From: Datisca glomerata
Taxonomy: Eukaryota; Streptophyta; Magnoliopsida; Cucurbitales; Datiscaceae
Length of the DNA stretch: 64,000 nucleotides
Direction: 5' to 3'
NCBI GenBank assembly: GCA_003255025.1
Contig: QANY01005078.1
Location: 434,001 to 498,000, forward strand
In this document: piece by piece, positions 35,873 to 55,700 of the stretch
How the letters are laid out: the number at the start of each line of letters is the position of its first letter
Numbering within the stretch: position 1 is the first letter of the stretch
Notes under the pieces: model-generated
What the model was told of the DNA's origin: nothing
Database searches by the model: none
What the model saw: only the letters and a program-made list of their open reading frames with translations
Made by a program: the position numbers and the translations under genes

Positions 35873-36244
35873 CTACAAACGATTAGTACAGTTATACATG
35901 TTAAACATATAATGTAAACATGAATTTTTTTTCAAAGTGTCTGATATACTCTCCAATGCTTGTTTCCTAATATTCATGTGTTTGAGCTCATCCTTGAGTT
36001 CTTTTAAATTATTATCATCGCTACTAACTTCATTTATTTCATCAAGAGGGTTGCACCAACTAAAATATTCACACTTGTTCTGTTCGCAACAATAATATAA
36101 TCTATTTTTATTTCGATCTAAGTATGATATCTTCACATCAGCTCTTCTCCTGCAAGTAAATATTCTATTCACAAATCTCAAACCTACTTGTGCAAAACCA
36201 TTGACACTAAACTTGACATTCTGCAGAAACAAGTATAGGAACAT
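35873..36244 (-). CDS. Small protein with a GRF-type zinc finger and coiled coil, within the palindrome clusters
   Basis: An ATG at 36244 opens 123 codons. Residues 30-67 read CRRRADVKISYLDRNKNRL and then YYCCEQNKCEYFSWCNP, which matches the spacing of the GRF zinc finger (C...TS.T..NPGR.FY.C...C.FF.W); the first cysteine pair is reduced and NPGR has become NKNR. Residues 82-108 (LKELKDELKHMNIRKQAL) look like a coiled coil, as in plant GRF-finger proteins and in some transposon accessory proteins. Palindrome clusters lie on both sides. I cannot tell whether it is expressed; it may be one exon or a decayed copy. Confidence 0.45.
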   Translation of the reverse strand: MFLYLFLQNVKFSVNGFAQVGLRFVNRIFTCRRRADVKISYLDRNKNRLYYCCEQNKCEYFSWCNPLDEINEVSSDDNNLKELKDELKHMNIRKQALESISDTLKKNSCLHYMFNMYNCTNRL

Positions 36245-36303
36245 ATTATGTCCTTCTAGGCAAATAAGAAACCTATTTAATTAGAAATTAATATGAAATT
36301 CAC

Positions 36304-36519
36304 CTTACTTGAAGGGTTCAAGTAGTCAAATAGAACTACTTGAACCCTTCAAGCAATTGTTTGTTTAACATATTACTTATTACTACAACGAGTGTTACTT
36401 GAAAGGTTCAAATAGTTATAAAAATCACTTGAACCCTTCAAATACTTTCTGTTGTAATCAAAATACTACTTGAATGGTTCAAGTAGTCCTTAACAACTAC
36501 TTGAACCCTTCAAGTAACC
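36304..36519. repeat. Palindrome array, right cluster
   Basis: At least five copies of the same ACTACTTGAA/TTCAAGTAGT palindrome at about 36305, 36335, 36394, 36425, 36464 and 36495. Several centres are inverted (GGG instead of CCC). Together with the left cluster they frame the zinc-finger ORF. Confidence 0.85.
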
Positions 36520-36808
36520 AATAGATTCATATGATTATTACAAGCATCTATCATAAACATCAAACACTCTAGACATGCATAAGGTTATAATCATCAAGAA
36601 AGACAATCTAATCATAGAAGATTTTCTACTAACCCCTGAACAAACAGTCCCAATTTTTAAACCTAGATGATTTTCCCCCTAACTTCCAGTAAAAAGAACA
36701 AAAAAAAGAGTAACAACACTTTAAATCCTTTCTTTGTTAAAAAAAAAAGAAAGAAAGAATGTGTACCTGAGTTTCTTGGTCAGGTCTCACTGAAAAATAA
36801 TGGGTCAC

Positions 36809-37080
36809 GGGGTCTAGAAGAAGAAGAAGAATGACGTTTTTGTTGAAGAATAAGAAGAAGAATGACGTTTTTGTTGAGGAAAAAGAAGAATGGTGTTTTT
36901 GTTGAGGAGGAAGAAGAAGAAGAAGAAGAAGAAGAAGAAGAAGAAGAAGAAGAAGAAGAAGAAGAAGAAGAAGAATGACATTTTTGTTGAGCAAGAAGAA
37001 GAAGGAGAAGGAGAAGAAGAATGACGTTTTTGTTGAAGAAGAAGAAGAAGAAGAAGAATGACATTTTTGTGGAAGAAAAT
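36809..37080. repeat. GAA microsatellite and minisatellite
   Basis: Six copies of GAATGACGTTTTTGTTGA variants separated by GAA or AGA runs of variable length, the longest at about 36911-36974. The minus-strand ORFs 36737-37168 and 36780-37181 are serine, leucine or phenylalanine runs produced by the triplet repeat. Confidence 0.9.
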
Positions 37081-37180
37081 AAAAGAAATGGGTAATAGGT
37101 TGATTTGAAGTTTGCATGGGGAAAGAAAACAAATGATGAGGAAAGAGAGAGTGAACCACGCTTGACATTAAGGTGGGTCA

Positions 37181-40020
37181 CATGTATAAAATTCGTTATT
37201 TTTAAAAATAGGTATAAAATTCGTTAGACAAGTTGAAAATAATATATTAATTCAAATAACCCTTTTATCAAATTGCAAACTTCTAATCGCTAAAGTAGAC
37301 GAACTCTCACATTTGAAGGCAAACGACTATAAATATGTGTGTTTTCTTTGTTGTCTTTTTGTTTCATTATTATCACTGATGAAGCATCCGCTGTTCAATT
37401 GTTAACATGATATTATGATGATCCATATTGAACAAACTAAATGTCCCTTAAAAACCCTACGAAACCGAGTTAAATCATGATCAACTTGCATATGATAAGA
37501 TTATGATATCGTGAGTGTATCTACTCATGTCAGGTGATTTCGATACTATATGACTTTTCACCTTCACAATATCCAAACAGTGGAAACAAGTAAAATAAAA
37601 TTTATATTATGAAATTCTTGCACTTAGAGAGTGTTTGTTAGTATTAAAAGTAATTTTATATATTGAAATAATAATATTTTAATTCATAATAATACCATAT
37701 GTATTTTTTAAGAAATATTTGTATATATTTTAGAGTAAACTCATGTGCGCGTAGAAACATTTAAAAAATACAAGATCATGTATTTTTTAGAAGTGCTTGC
37801 ACATATAAAAATGTGTTACAAACAACAATTATCAATGACATGTTATTTGAAATAACATTCTATAATACATTAAAATACTTTTAGACAAAATCTCACAAAC
37901 TCACCTTACTTTCTTTGTGTAAGACGCAATGCTTAAGTTCAAATATACTTTTGTACTATAATTTCGTCCAAATGGAAATGAACATTATAAATTTATAATT
38001 ATTGTTGTAATTTTATCTGTATCTTGTAAATTGTTATGAAGTATTCGCTTATTTTCGAAAAAGAAATAAAATGGTAATTCACTTGCAACACATTGTTATG
38101 ATCATCTTGCTTTTCATAAATCATTTTTTAGCAATTGAATTTATAACATCGATCAATTTGACTATCAATTTCTTCAACAAAAAGTTCTAGGCATCAACCC
38201 TTTCTTAGGATCTCTCTTTTTAAATCATTTTAATATTTACAATCTGTTTTTATCGGTAGTAATGATTCTTTTCAATTTAAAAACTTTTGAAGTTAATTAT
38301 AGTCACTGAACAATTAGTTGTTTCAATCAATTTATAACTACTAGACTATATTTACAGCTATTATTTCCAATGACTATATTTATTCATTATTTATATAATA
38401 AGGTCATTGTTATCATAATTCTTTTTTTTAATAAACTTTCATGAACAATCCCCTAAACAAAGGCTCCCTAATGGGATGAATTACCGCAACCTAAAAGAAA
38501 AGCGTATCAACACTTAGCATAAGGTAAAGATAACCATCCATTTATCATTTTCCTTGCTCTCTTTACTTTTCCTCTCATTTTCATCCACACAACTTTAAGA
38601 TTCCGATCATTTTTCTTTCCTCTCTAAATTTTAAAATCCAAACTTAACCTTAAGATTCCGCTACCCATCAAACTAAAAGTCAGCTGGGACACCATATCTT
38701 TTCTAGTGAATACAACACATCTTGGTGGGGAATGTGAATCTTTGTCTTATAAGGTCAAAATCCCTTTCCATTTCTCTAGGCGGTACAAGAAACTTTTCAC
38801 AGGAATATATATAATCAACTGTCTTTTGGACATTTTTGCGACCTCAAAAAGAATATTTTTTTAGTACTAAATGGATGTCATTGTCATTACAAAAAACAAA
38901 GAGATTGAGGCTTATTCCCTCGACATATTGTAGGGAAGGGTCATCATACGGTACATAATTTTTTAAATCCCTATACTATACAGCAAAAGATTTCAAAATT
39001 TTAAAAAAGAAATGAAAAATGAAAAGCAAGGAAATACGGATCTACGCAAACGGCTGTTCAATCTCATCCGTTCAAAGAGATCTAAACGGATAATATTGAC
39101 CATGGCGAGGGTAAAAGAAATAAATTAAAAAATTAATATTTTAATATAAACATCAAATCTGATCAATTCAAATCCTTTGAATGAAACAGATTGAATGAAC
39201 GGTTGTCTATGCCGTTGCCTACCAACGATAGCCAAATCCAAGAAATAAAAGGGAGGGGGCAGTCTTGTACAGTATGGGATTATTTGATGGAGCAGTCCCT
39301 GTACCGTACAACAAAAATTTTACACTTCAAAAAAAATTTAAAAATGAAAAATGAAGAGGGAAATAAAAGGGGGCTTCCTTGTCCAAAAGATTATTGGGTA
39401 AGACGGCTACAATGTGATCGCCCCTCCTATTAAATGACACGTAAATAAATGCACCAACTAATTATCACAAAACATTAACTACCTACGTGACAGTCATCAA
39501 GAGGCGCACTACATTGAGACGGCTCCTTCCTATAATTATCGTACAGTACTGTCCAGTAGAAATATCTTTAGTACCAGAAGAACATGTTAAAGCATTAGCC
39601 CTTTTCAAGAGAATACCATCTCCTTTTGTTATCAAAGCATTTAGTAGATAATAACTTTAGACGTAAAAAAACTAGCAATACCTATTAATCAGATAGTTAC
39701 ATCTTCGTCACAATGTTCTTAGATATCTTCTAATGATCTGTGCCTTAGAAAATAATCAATCTACAAATTTCCTATAATCAACAAGACAAGACAGTTTGTC
39801 TACAGCATTTCTACTTGAGATCAACGAAACATAACGTAATAAATCATACTCGAGAAGAAAAATCCACAACAAATCCATTTTGCAAAGGGAGAAAAAAATA
39901 TAACAGAAGATTATCATGCATCAGCGATGATCTTTTTCACAACAAACTCACAGCCAAAACTTTTTCCGTTTAACGACCAAACTCAAAAAATAATAATGAT
40001 GACAAATAACTGTTACTAAG
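37181..40020. other. AT-rich intergenic spacer
   Basis: No gene. Two related stretches of purine-rich DNA (about 38930-39040 and 39260-39370, both containing GTAC..TAC and AAAAATGAAAAATGAA-like runs) may be remnants of one small repeat. The ORF 39191-39433 spans one of them and shows no domain. Confidence 0.5.
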
Positions 40021-40122
40021 TTATGCGGCACACAAGACATACAATATTTCCTCCGTCCTTACAATCAAGTTTTACCGATTGTTGCAAAAGACGGTCCACA
40101 GCTTGAATTGCAGGGAGTAAAT

Positions 40123-47090
<6,968 letters not shown>

Positions 47091-47099
47091 AGTATCAAC

Positions 47100-48076
47100 T
47101 TCCAGTCCATAGAAGTTCAGAACATGTTCATGTAACTACACATATGTTTGATGGCACCGATGTCCACTTACCAGAGTCAATGACAGTCATAACTGTGAAA
47201 CCATTGCATCGACTTCAGTCACGTTTGCATGGTTATTCTTCTTGTCATTATAGGGTTATTATCACTGATTTGGTCCTTCTTGTGTAGGTAGTCTTTTGCT
47301 ATATGTCTAGCTTTACCACACACCAAATAACTATCATTAATACCCTTATTAAAGTTACATTTATGAGCATTGTTGGAAGTTTTCCTCTTGTTGTTTTATT
47401 GATTCAATTTTCCTCATTCCACCTTATTTGCCTTCATTCATGGGGAATAGGACAACAACTTACTGTCATTTTAGGGGTTTTCTTATGTGATCCGCAGCCT
47501 TGCCCAGAAAACCTCCATGCTCAACTCCTTACGTTTGTGTTTTAATATAACTTTTTAACCATTTCCATGATGAAAACAACTTCTCGATCATGGCTTCAAT
47601 TTCGAAACGTTCATTAATGACCATTCACTCATTCCGTATATCACTGATTATAATCTGTAGTTCTTTCACTTAAGTGACCACCGACCTTGAATCTTGCATA
47701 TTGTATTCTAGAAATTTTCCGATGATAAATTTCTCCTTTCCGATGATAAATTTCTCCTTTCTGACATCTTCCGTCTTGTACTTCTACGATGCTTCCCACT
47801 ACACCTTGGATATGATGAATGCCCATTATATAGTGTATCCATCAACCCGTTCATAATGTAATTTTGACATAGGAAATTCAAGTGCTTACACTCCCCTTCT
47901 ATGGATTGTGTCCCATTTGTTTGCTTGTCGGCTAGAGTCATTAGACCGTCCTCCTTTAGTATGTGAGCCATATTGAAAGTGATGAGATAGGAAATCAAAG
48001 TGTGAATGGACTTGAGTGACATGCGCTCCATTAAACATGTCTTTAGACTGTTACAGGTAAAGGAGAAAACTTGCAC
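47100..48076 (-). pseudogene. Copia gag fragment
   Basis: Read on the minus strand, 48076-47708 contains QNYIMNGLMDTLYNGHSSY, the gag core opening (usually a CRNYILNGLxDxLYN form). Then EIEAMIEKLFSSWKWLKSYI follows at about 47610-47550, and a zinc knuckle of the CFVCGKARHIAKD type at about 47340-47290. A 19-base unit (GATGATAAATTTCTCCTTTC on the plus strand) is tandemly doubled at 47718-47760. There are stops and frame changes; no LTR was found. Confidence 0.75.
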
Positions 48077-50928
48077 AAACTGAATATGTTAAAATTGAGA
48101 AACAATATAACAAAATGAATTTGAAAATTGAAAAATTACAGACCCTAATTATAGAAACCAAAACTGAAAAAAGAAATATGCTGATTAAGGCTTGATGTTA
48201 AGCAATGTCCTAAACACAAAAAAAAAAATCTCCCTTAACTAGTGTTTGAAGACTACGGTGACTGTCTCTACAAAATACAACAATATAGTTTAAAAACAGC
48301 AACCAATTTTCCAAATGTGGTCAGAATTCTTTGTATTTTCTATCTCTAGCATACTCTCTGCTAAATGAAAATTGAAAAACTAAGGTGAAATTCTCTGTAT
48401 TTGATGTATGATACTCTATTGCCCAACACCTCTATTTATCGATAGGATGGATTGGGAACTTCCATTATTGAGATAATGGGCAATTCCCAAAATATGGGCG
48501 AAGTGGACTGATCTTATTTCTTGTAGTGTTGGGTGGACTATGTCAACTTTTGTAACAGTCAAAAGTCTACAAAAGAATTTACTGTAAAAATATATAATGG
48601 AACCGAACTGACTTAAGATAATTCGTCAAGAAGGCAACTATTGTGGTAATATTCATATGCAAGAATACATACCATTAACAAGTAATATAATAGTAAGTTA
48701 AGTATCGTCTCTACAGTGATTGATTAAATGAATAACTAATTGAAAAATAGCAAAATTGAATATGGGTGACATGATTTTAAGTGTTTTAGTTAAGCAAAAA
48801 CAAAGTAAATGTGAAGAATAAAGCAATAAACACCAATTAATAAGCTGGATTCAACAAATTGTGGTCAAAGGTACGATAGCGCCAAAGTCATTAAATCCCT
48901 TTAGAGTTGCTAGCTTACTTACAGGACCTAGTGGAATTGCTACAACATTACTAACAACAATAACCACAACTTTTCAAATGCATCAGTGCCTTTTGATCAC
49001 TCATGGCTTAAGTTCTTTAATTAATCCTAACACATTCGTGTATTAGATTAATATCAAGGACAACAACTAATATCTCCAGTATTTAGAAGTTTACAAGGTA
49101 AATAGTTTATACCTATATTATTCATAAATTACTTAATGCATCAAGAGATTAAAAAAACTTGCACCATTCAAGCTCGATATACTAATGTAAACCTTTCCAA
49201 AATTGAAATTAGCATAGTATCTTCTAAATTGGTCGCCAAGTAAGAGCAAGAATTAGTAATGAAGCACTCTTGAATGAAATAATATTAAATTAGCTTAACA
49301 ATCCAAGCAAAACAAGTAAGTTAAACAACCTTAAGGTTCATTAATAACTCTAACTAAGAAAGTTTAGCTCATATTTAGTTTAGTAAAAATTTCAAAATAT
49401 AATCCACCCATTAATTATAAAACTAATAAGTTTAAAGGAAAGAAATACAAAGAAACTTAAGGAGTTAAAGATAGAATTAGAGAAACTGCTCTGGAGTTTG
49501 TCTTCTTCCTCCTTCATCATTTTCTTTACTTTTTTATGTACTCTTTCCATCTTTCTCTGAAATTTGTCTGCTTTAAGGAATGCAGCTTTTCGGCCCTCTC
49601 CTTAGTGCGATATGCACTTCATTTTATATGCTCCAAGCTAGGGCACAAAATGGGTGAAGGACACTCCCCAACTAATGGTGACGACCACATCAAAATCAGT
49701 GTCTACCAGCTGCCCACATAGCATTTTAACTCGCTCAGATTTCCGCGCACAAATTCAGGTGCTAGCTAGAATAAAATGTGATGAAATATTCTTCATGCGT
49801 GCTCAATAGATGTTATAGCACTGTGTAACATAAACCCCAACACTTGGTCACTCAGCCCCAACTCGAAGTCCCACAATGAGTGTATTTTCTGATCTTTTAA
49901 TGATAATTTAGCAAAATAAAGTCAAATCTTACTCACGATAGACAATATGCAATATAAGCTAAAAACTAGACAAATCACTCTCTAATTGATACTAAATCAA
50001 GCTTGAAAACTACAAGATAACTTTAACTTCTTAGAGTTATCAGTGAAAGTGATATGTTCATGTGTGAGGTCCAAGTGTCATCTAAGTCCTCATTTTCCCA
50101 CAAATGTGAGGTGCCATTGGAACATATCCTATGACCCAAGTGTTGGACTATTTAAACACTACCACAGAGTGTAACATTTCCAATGCATGGGACAAAGTGT
50201 TTCCACACCTTAGGTTCTAAATATTTTTCATTAATATACTCATTTACTCCTTTAATCATCCACTAATCTTTTAAAACTTTTGAGCAATGGTAGTTTGGAT
50301 GAGCGAGTTAAGGGTCAGAAAAAGCATGGAAATGAAAATGTGCTTGGTGACTGGGAAAGGTTGAACATTGCCATTGATGTGGCTTCTGCATCGGATAATT
50401 GCATAATGATCGATTCATTGTGATTTCAAGCCCAGCAACATTAATTTGGGTGAATATTTGACTGTTAAGGTTGGAGATTTTCAGCTGAGGCTTTATCTGA
50501 ACATTTCCTATTCCCAACTAATTTACTCACTGCCACCACTTATTCGACGACCACATCTCCATTCTTAACTTGGTTGATTCTACGGCTCTAAATCTTCCTT
50601 GAATTTTGATGGGTTTGGGATGGTTTGAGGATTGGCTCATCTGGGTCTTTCCTTTTCTTGTACAAATCAGACAGTATAGATTGACGAGAATCAATGATGT
50701 GAGATGGGGTGGTGCTTATAGCCGTGACAATGGTGGTGGGACTGCTAAGAAAGGTAACATCAATGTAATGTTGACTATATCTTGATTTTCATCCGACCGT
50801 TGATGGCAATTAACAGGAGTTGAATTGATGGGATCATCCAAAAAGAAAGGAAAAAAAGGAACTGGATATTCTATGCAATCCAATATATGATATGAGGTTG
50901 GATTTGGCCTTGATTATTCAATTGCCAG
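48077..50928. other. AT-rich spacer
   Basis: No gene recognised. The part from 50280 to 50830 has a more balanced base composition and may be a remnant of coding DNA, but no frame gives a recognisable protein. Confidence 0.5.
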
Positions 50929-51778
50929 TGAATAGGAAAAACCCACCAAGACATGTGTACAGAAAGAATGAATCCTGAAGGGACATGTGGACCGTGAACA
51001 CGGTAAGATTGAGGGCTAGAGGGGAAGACAGAAGTGACATAAACAAATCATGAGGAAGAAACTCTAAATATGAAGGAGCTCTAAACGTGAATGAGCTCTA
51101 AATAGGAAGGAGCCCAAAATGGGAATGAACTCTAAATAGGAAGGAGTTTTAAATGGAAAGGAACTCGAGAAACAGAATAGAGCACAGAAGCCAAAAACAT
51201 CATCAGAATGGGAAAAGCATATCGGTTAAAAGGAAAAAGCTAACGGGGGACCGCGTCTGTGGAATGAGGAAGGCACTTGCCGAATTGTGCAAGAACGGAA
51301 AAGGAAAAAGAGCGGGAACGGATGAAAGAGATCTTAAATAAATAGTCAAAAGTCTGGGATTGATTGGGTAAGCTGAATGACTCTGATGAGATAGACTGGC
51401 AAGCCACCAAGTGGTTGTGATTGATTGACTCGAGACCACTGACTGATTGGAGGCTGAGCAAGACAGATGGAAAACGAGAAAGGGAAATGGGTCTATACCT
51501 AGCAGAGTAATCCCCACGAACGGGTCTAATCCATAGGCATAATGAGTACCTCCATTTATGTTATTATTTTAATCAACTCATTCTATTTTGGGAGCCTATA
51601 TATAACCAATGTATTAAATAAAAAAGGGACATTCAATACAACAAAAAACTGAACTCAGACCATTTGCTCCATGCATTCTCTCTCCCTCCCTCGCTCTCTA
51701 ATTAATACTTGTATAAATTAGTAAGTATCGACATTTTCCCCATTGATCCCTGGTTAAAATAAGAAAAAATCCTTTACA
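50929..51778 (+). repeat. Gypsy-2 5' LTR
   Basis: 850 bases. It contains a run of short repeats of AACTCTAAATAGGAAGGAG type at about 51060-51170, and a TATA-like CCTATATATAACC at about 51594-51606. Confidence 0.85.
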
Positions 51779-51839
51779 TTTTTGTGCTTTCATTGAGAGA
51801 TGAAAAATACCCTAAAAGATACCCTCAGAAAATCAAATC

Positions 51840-53000
51840 ATGCCTCAAACCAGATCGAACACCGCTCTTGAAGAAGGGAACGAGAACTGGGATGAATAGG
51901 GCCATCACCATGCTCCCCATCTAAGATGCTTCGGACTATTCTAAGATGAATGCAAGAAATGGAACAGCGAAATGCTGAATCATTGCAGAACGCTTAACAG
52001 ACGATGTAGGAACACATCGCTGCATTACAACGGGACCTTGCACGGACACGGGCAGAAGTTAGTCAGCACACTAAATGTGAGGGGAGGGAGAACTACCAAG
52101 AAGGAAACAGACTTGAAGTCAGACGATAAGGAGACAATGAAACTAGTAGGAACGTGCAGAATGAAGACGGGAAGTTCAATGCAAAAAAGACAAAAAAGAG
52201 GAGGCAGGAGAAATTTTCCAACCAAGGAAGCTGGCATGGAGGAGAAGATGGAAAGAAAAATGATGGAACTAAGGAGCCTGGGAAACACGGGAAAATTGAC
52301 ATAGAATCACTCGTAAGAACTCCATTAAGTCCAAAAATCTTGGTCGCCCCAATTCCGAGGTAGTTCGTGGTGCCTAAATTTAAATGTAATGAAGAAAAAT
52401 TTGATCTTGCAGATCGTCTAAGATGGTTCAAGAAAGTGGTGGTATTATACCAACATGAAGACGCTTTGATGTGCAGGATATTCCCCATAAGTCTAAACGG
52501 GACTACACTTAAATGGAATCACTCCGTCCCTGCTAAATTTGTTATTAACTTTACTGTCATGTCCACTATCTTCTTGGTACAATATTTTACTTACCGATAG
52601 TAATGGAGGACTCAGACTACCTTCTGACAATATCCGTCGATAAGGAAAAAAGAAACACTTCAGGAATACACTTGTACAGTCGAGGGGGAGATGGCGAAGG
52701 TGGAAAAATGTGACGACAAAGTGACAAGACTGGCTTTAAGATAGGGACTGGATCAGGATACAACCTTCTTTGAAGATTTATCAAAGGTAAAACCTTTTAC
52801 CATAGCGTAGACTTTCCAAAGAATGCAAGCATACATCGCGTTGGAAGAAGAAAATAAAAGCTTGTAAAAATACGTGGGACGACAGATTAATGAGCTAAAG
52901 AAAGAATAACAAAGCTCAAATGCAGGCAGAAAGTAGGAATCAGAGAATAGAAAAAGAAAGTGAGCAGGAGACAACAAGCGGTACAGGACTATCGTGGTGC
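51840..53000 (+). pseudogene. Gypsy-2 gag, broken
   Basis: The start reads MPQTRSNTALEEGNENWDE before the first stop. The Retrotrans_gag core is at 52367-52600: DRLRWFKKVVVLYQHEDALM, then RIFPISLNGTTLKWNHSVP. This is clearly related to the gag of the 19-23 kb element (RWYRKIMTLYQHNDKLM). Stops and frame changes follow. Confidence 0.85.
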
Positions 53001-53420
53001 TGGACACGTCGTCCTCACAATGCTATTTTGGAAAGAACATGGTTACATAAAATGATGGCACTATTGTCCACCTACTACCAAGTGCTGAAATATCCATCTT
53101 CTAAAGGGGTTAGAACCATAAGAGGGGACCGTACTGCCGCTAGGGTCTATGCAGTAACTGCATTAAAATCAATGAGGAAACATAAGACGGAAAAAATGGA
53201 AGAGAAACTTGTAGTTGCTAATGAATAATAGTAATCACAAAAAGATGCACATATGGGCCGAGGTACAAAGTGGGAGAATAAATCGAACCCATTTGCTTAG
53301 ATGAAGAAACTAAAAAAATGACAAATATTGGGGCCCACCTAGAGGAAATGAAAAATGAAAGGTTGGCTGATTTCCTACAGAAAAACAATGACATTTTTGC
53401 AACCACTGCTCAGGAGATGC
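52985..53420 (+). pseudogene. Gypsy-2 protease end and start of reverse transcriptase
   Basis: PHNAILERTWLHKMMALLST at about 53010-53070 is the conserved second half of the retropepsin domain (ILGR is changed to ILER), followed by YQVLKYPSSKGVRTIRGDR. Then a short RT-linker motif, NNDIFATTAQEMP, ends at about 53421, where the foreign LTR fragment begins. Confidence 0.8.
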
Positions 53421-53429
53421 CCTATATTT

Positions 53430-54363
53430 ATTCATGTACATGTAATAATGTTATTTATGAATCTTAACTTAAGTAAAATGATAAATAAACAAGAGGTAGA
53501 CTTAATCATATCTCTTGGTTACCAAGTCACTAGATTGTTCACGTCATGTTATCGGCTATACGGTTAGGTGTCACCATGTTCATCTTAGTGTCCTTAAAGT
53601 TCAGAAAACTTTAAATGACATCAAGTTTCAGGACACACAATATGTCATGTTCACGTTCACGTTACAAATTCAAGTTCAAGTTTAAATGTGAAACAATTAT
53701 GGTTAGGTTGTTAATCGAGGGATATGCCTAGTTGAATTATGATCAATCAAGTACAAATATCAGCAAGAATAAGTACAAGTTTAAGTTATATGTTAACCAC
53801 GAAATCAATTATGTTAATTAATTACAAGTACTTTATGTTATCTAATAATCAAGTGAATGCGTTAAATTTAATTTTCAAAAATTATATGTTTACATTTATA
53901 TCATGTGAAACTTATTAGTATGTGAGTTTACTTACTGAGTATTTTTAATATTCACCCCTCATAGGTGGATATGTTACAGTGATGACGAACAGCAGGAGTG
54001 AGGGACTACCCTAGACAGCAAAAATATGATATTTTTCACAATTTATGATTATATGATGTTAGAAATAGATTTTTAGTTTAATTACTATTGTTTCAGGAAT
54101 TTTGTGATTTTTTTATGTTTGGCTTTCATGTTTTATGGATTTTCGTGTTCGGCATTATTACAGTTTAATGAATCATTTAATTCAAATTTCTGAGTCAATA
54201 TTCTCTTAAAATAATTTTATGCTTCCGCTATTTAACGTTAAAATTAGGACAAAATTAGAATTTTTAATTTGAAGATTTTCTCAAATTAGGGTTTCAATTA
54301 AATTGGAGATTTTAAATTGTTAAATTATAAACATGTTTAACCTTCGGGGATCAGGGCGTTACA
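53430..54363 (+). mobile_element. 5'-truncated copy of the 32-kb solo LTR inside Gypsy-2
   Basis: Matches about 34000-35098 of the solo LTR in order: TTACTGAGTATTTT with the following TATTCACCCC-like stretch, ATGCTTCCGCTATTTAA, and the end GGGGATCAGGGCGTTACA. The first 1.8 kb of the LTR is missing. It ends exactly where integrase sequence resumes, and no target duplication is seen, so the insertion was accompanied by a deletion. Confidence 0.75.
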
Positions 54364-54398
54364 AATAGAGTGTCAGGTATTGCACAATTAACGATTCA

Positions 54399-55250
54399 TT
54401 GTATAAACTGTCTTTTTCAAGGCCGTATCTGAAGTGGCTAAAAGAAAAGGAAGTTAAATACGTGCTAACAGAAATTCACTCAGGGGTGTGCGGGAATCAT
54501 ACTGGGGGTTTATCTCTAGCCCACAAAGTACTAAATGAAGGATATTGCTGGCCGAGAATGCACCGGGATGCCAAACAATACGCGAAGAAGTACAATAAGT
54601 GTCAACGTTTACCCCCATGATAAAATTGGCCATAGGAGAACTCAACACCGTGACAAGCCCTTAACCATTCATGTAGTGGGCTCTAGACATCGTCGGACCA
54701 CTCCCCATGGCATCCGCTTAGAAATGCTTCTTGCTAGTTTCCACTAACTATTTCACCAAGTGGATTGAGGCAAGCCTTTGCTAGGATTCATGAAGAAGAA
54801 GTAAGGGGATTCGCGTGGAAAAATATAGTGTGCAGATACGGAAAGATGGTAAGGACTTTTTACGAAGATATGCAAATTACCGACTGATTCTCTACACCCT
54901 ACTACCCACAAGGAAACATATAGGCTGAAAGGTCAAACCGAATCATACTTGACAACATGAAGAAACACCTAGAGTGAGTAGAAAAATTACCGGCAATACT
55001 TTGAGCATATTGAACAACTCCCAAAGAGGCGATAGGCGAAACACCAAAATATAAATAGAAGACGAAAATTCCAGGAAAGGGATTTAGATATAAAAAATAT
55101 TTTTCAAATAGAAGAAAAGTTTGATCCGTCTTGGGAAGACCCTTTCATCATCAAAACAGTGGGCAAAAGCGGCTATTATCACCTCATGACAAAGGAAGGA
55201 ACAGAATTGGCAAAGCCCTGGAACGTTAGTTACCTTAAGAAATATTTCGT
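54399..55250 (+). pseudogene. Gypsy-2 integrase, broken
   Basis: The H2C2 zinc-finger region is readable at 54399-54620: EIHSGVCGNHTGG, then GYCWPRMHRDAKQYAKKYNK and CQR; the first of the two cysteines is now tyrosine. The core continues in other frames (a TNYFTKWIEA-like stretch near 54740, then YYPQGN near 54905) and the C-terminal end FHHQNSGQK-like near 55140 is followed by a stop at about 55252. At least five stops or shifts. Confidence 0.85.
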
Positions 55251-55339
55251 TTAAATTGTTGAATATTATTGCAATATACAAATTCTTTTGTCTTCCACAT
55301 AAAAAATTTATGCCAATTCTTTCCTTCTTTCTCACCCTG

Positions 55340-55700
55340 TAAAAAAAAGGGTCGGCGACCCAAAAGTCTAAGCCCTTGGGAGTAGGAAAGACCTTCTCTC
55401 TAAAATGTGAAAAGATATCGGCGGCCTAAAAGCCTAACCCTTGAGAACGGGAAAAACTCTCTCTTTAAAATGTGGAAAAAAGAGTAATGACCATGGCCTG
55501 AAAGCCTAAGTCACTAAGGATGGAACAAAAACCACTCTCTGAAATGGAAATCGGATTGATGATTTAAAAGCCTAAAGCCTTGAGAGCGGGGACGCCTACT
55601 CTCTAAAAGTAAAATCAAAATTGAGAAAATGTCAGCGACCTAGAAACCAAAGCCCTTGAGAGCGGAAAAAACCCACTCTCTAAAATGTGGAAACCAAACT
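55340..55700 (+). repeat. Tandem repeat after pol in Gypsy-2
   Basis: Five diverged copies of a unit of about 70 bases, each with a CGACC-AAAAG-CTAA-GCCCTTGAGA core and a CTCTCTAAAATGTG end, at about 55349, 55415, 55490, 55560 and 55630. Tandem repeats between pol and the 3' LTR are known from Tat-clade elements. Confidence 0.8.

Noticed and set aside
35212..36519. CRISPR array suggested by regularly repeated palindromes
   Set aside because: Spacers are themselves repeated or very short, no cas genes exist, and the genome is a plant.
36737..37181. Two minus-strand ORFs of 133 and 143 codons
   Set aside because: Triplet-repeat translation giving poly-Ser, poly-Leu and poly-Phe in different frames; not a gene.
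52025..52488. Minus-strand ORFs opposite Gypsy-2 gag
   Set aside because: Composition-driven shadows of the plus-strand gag.
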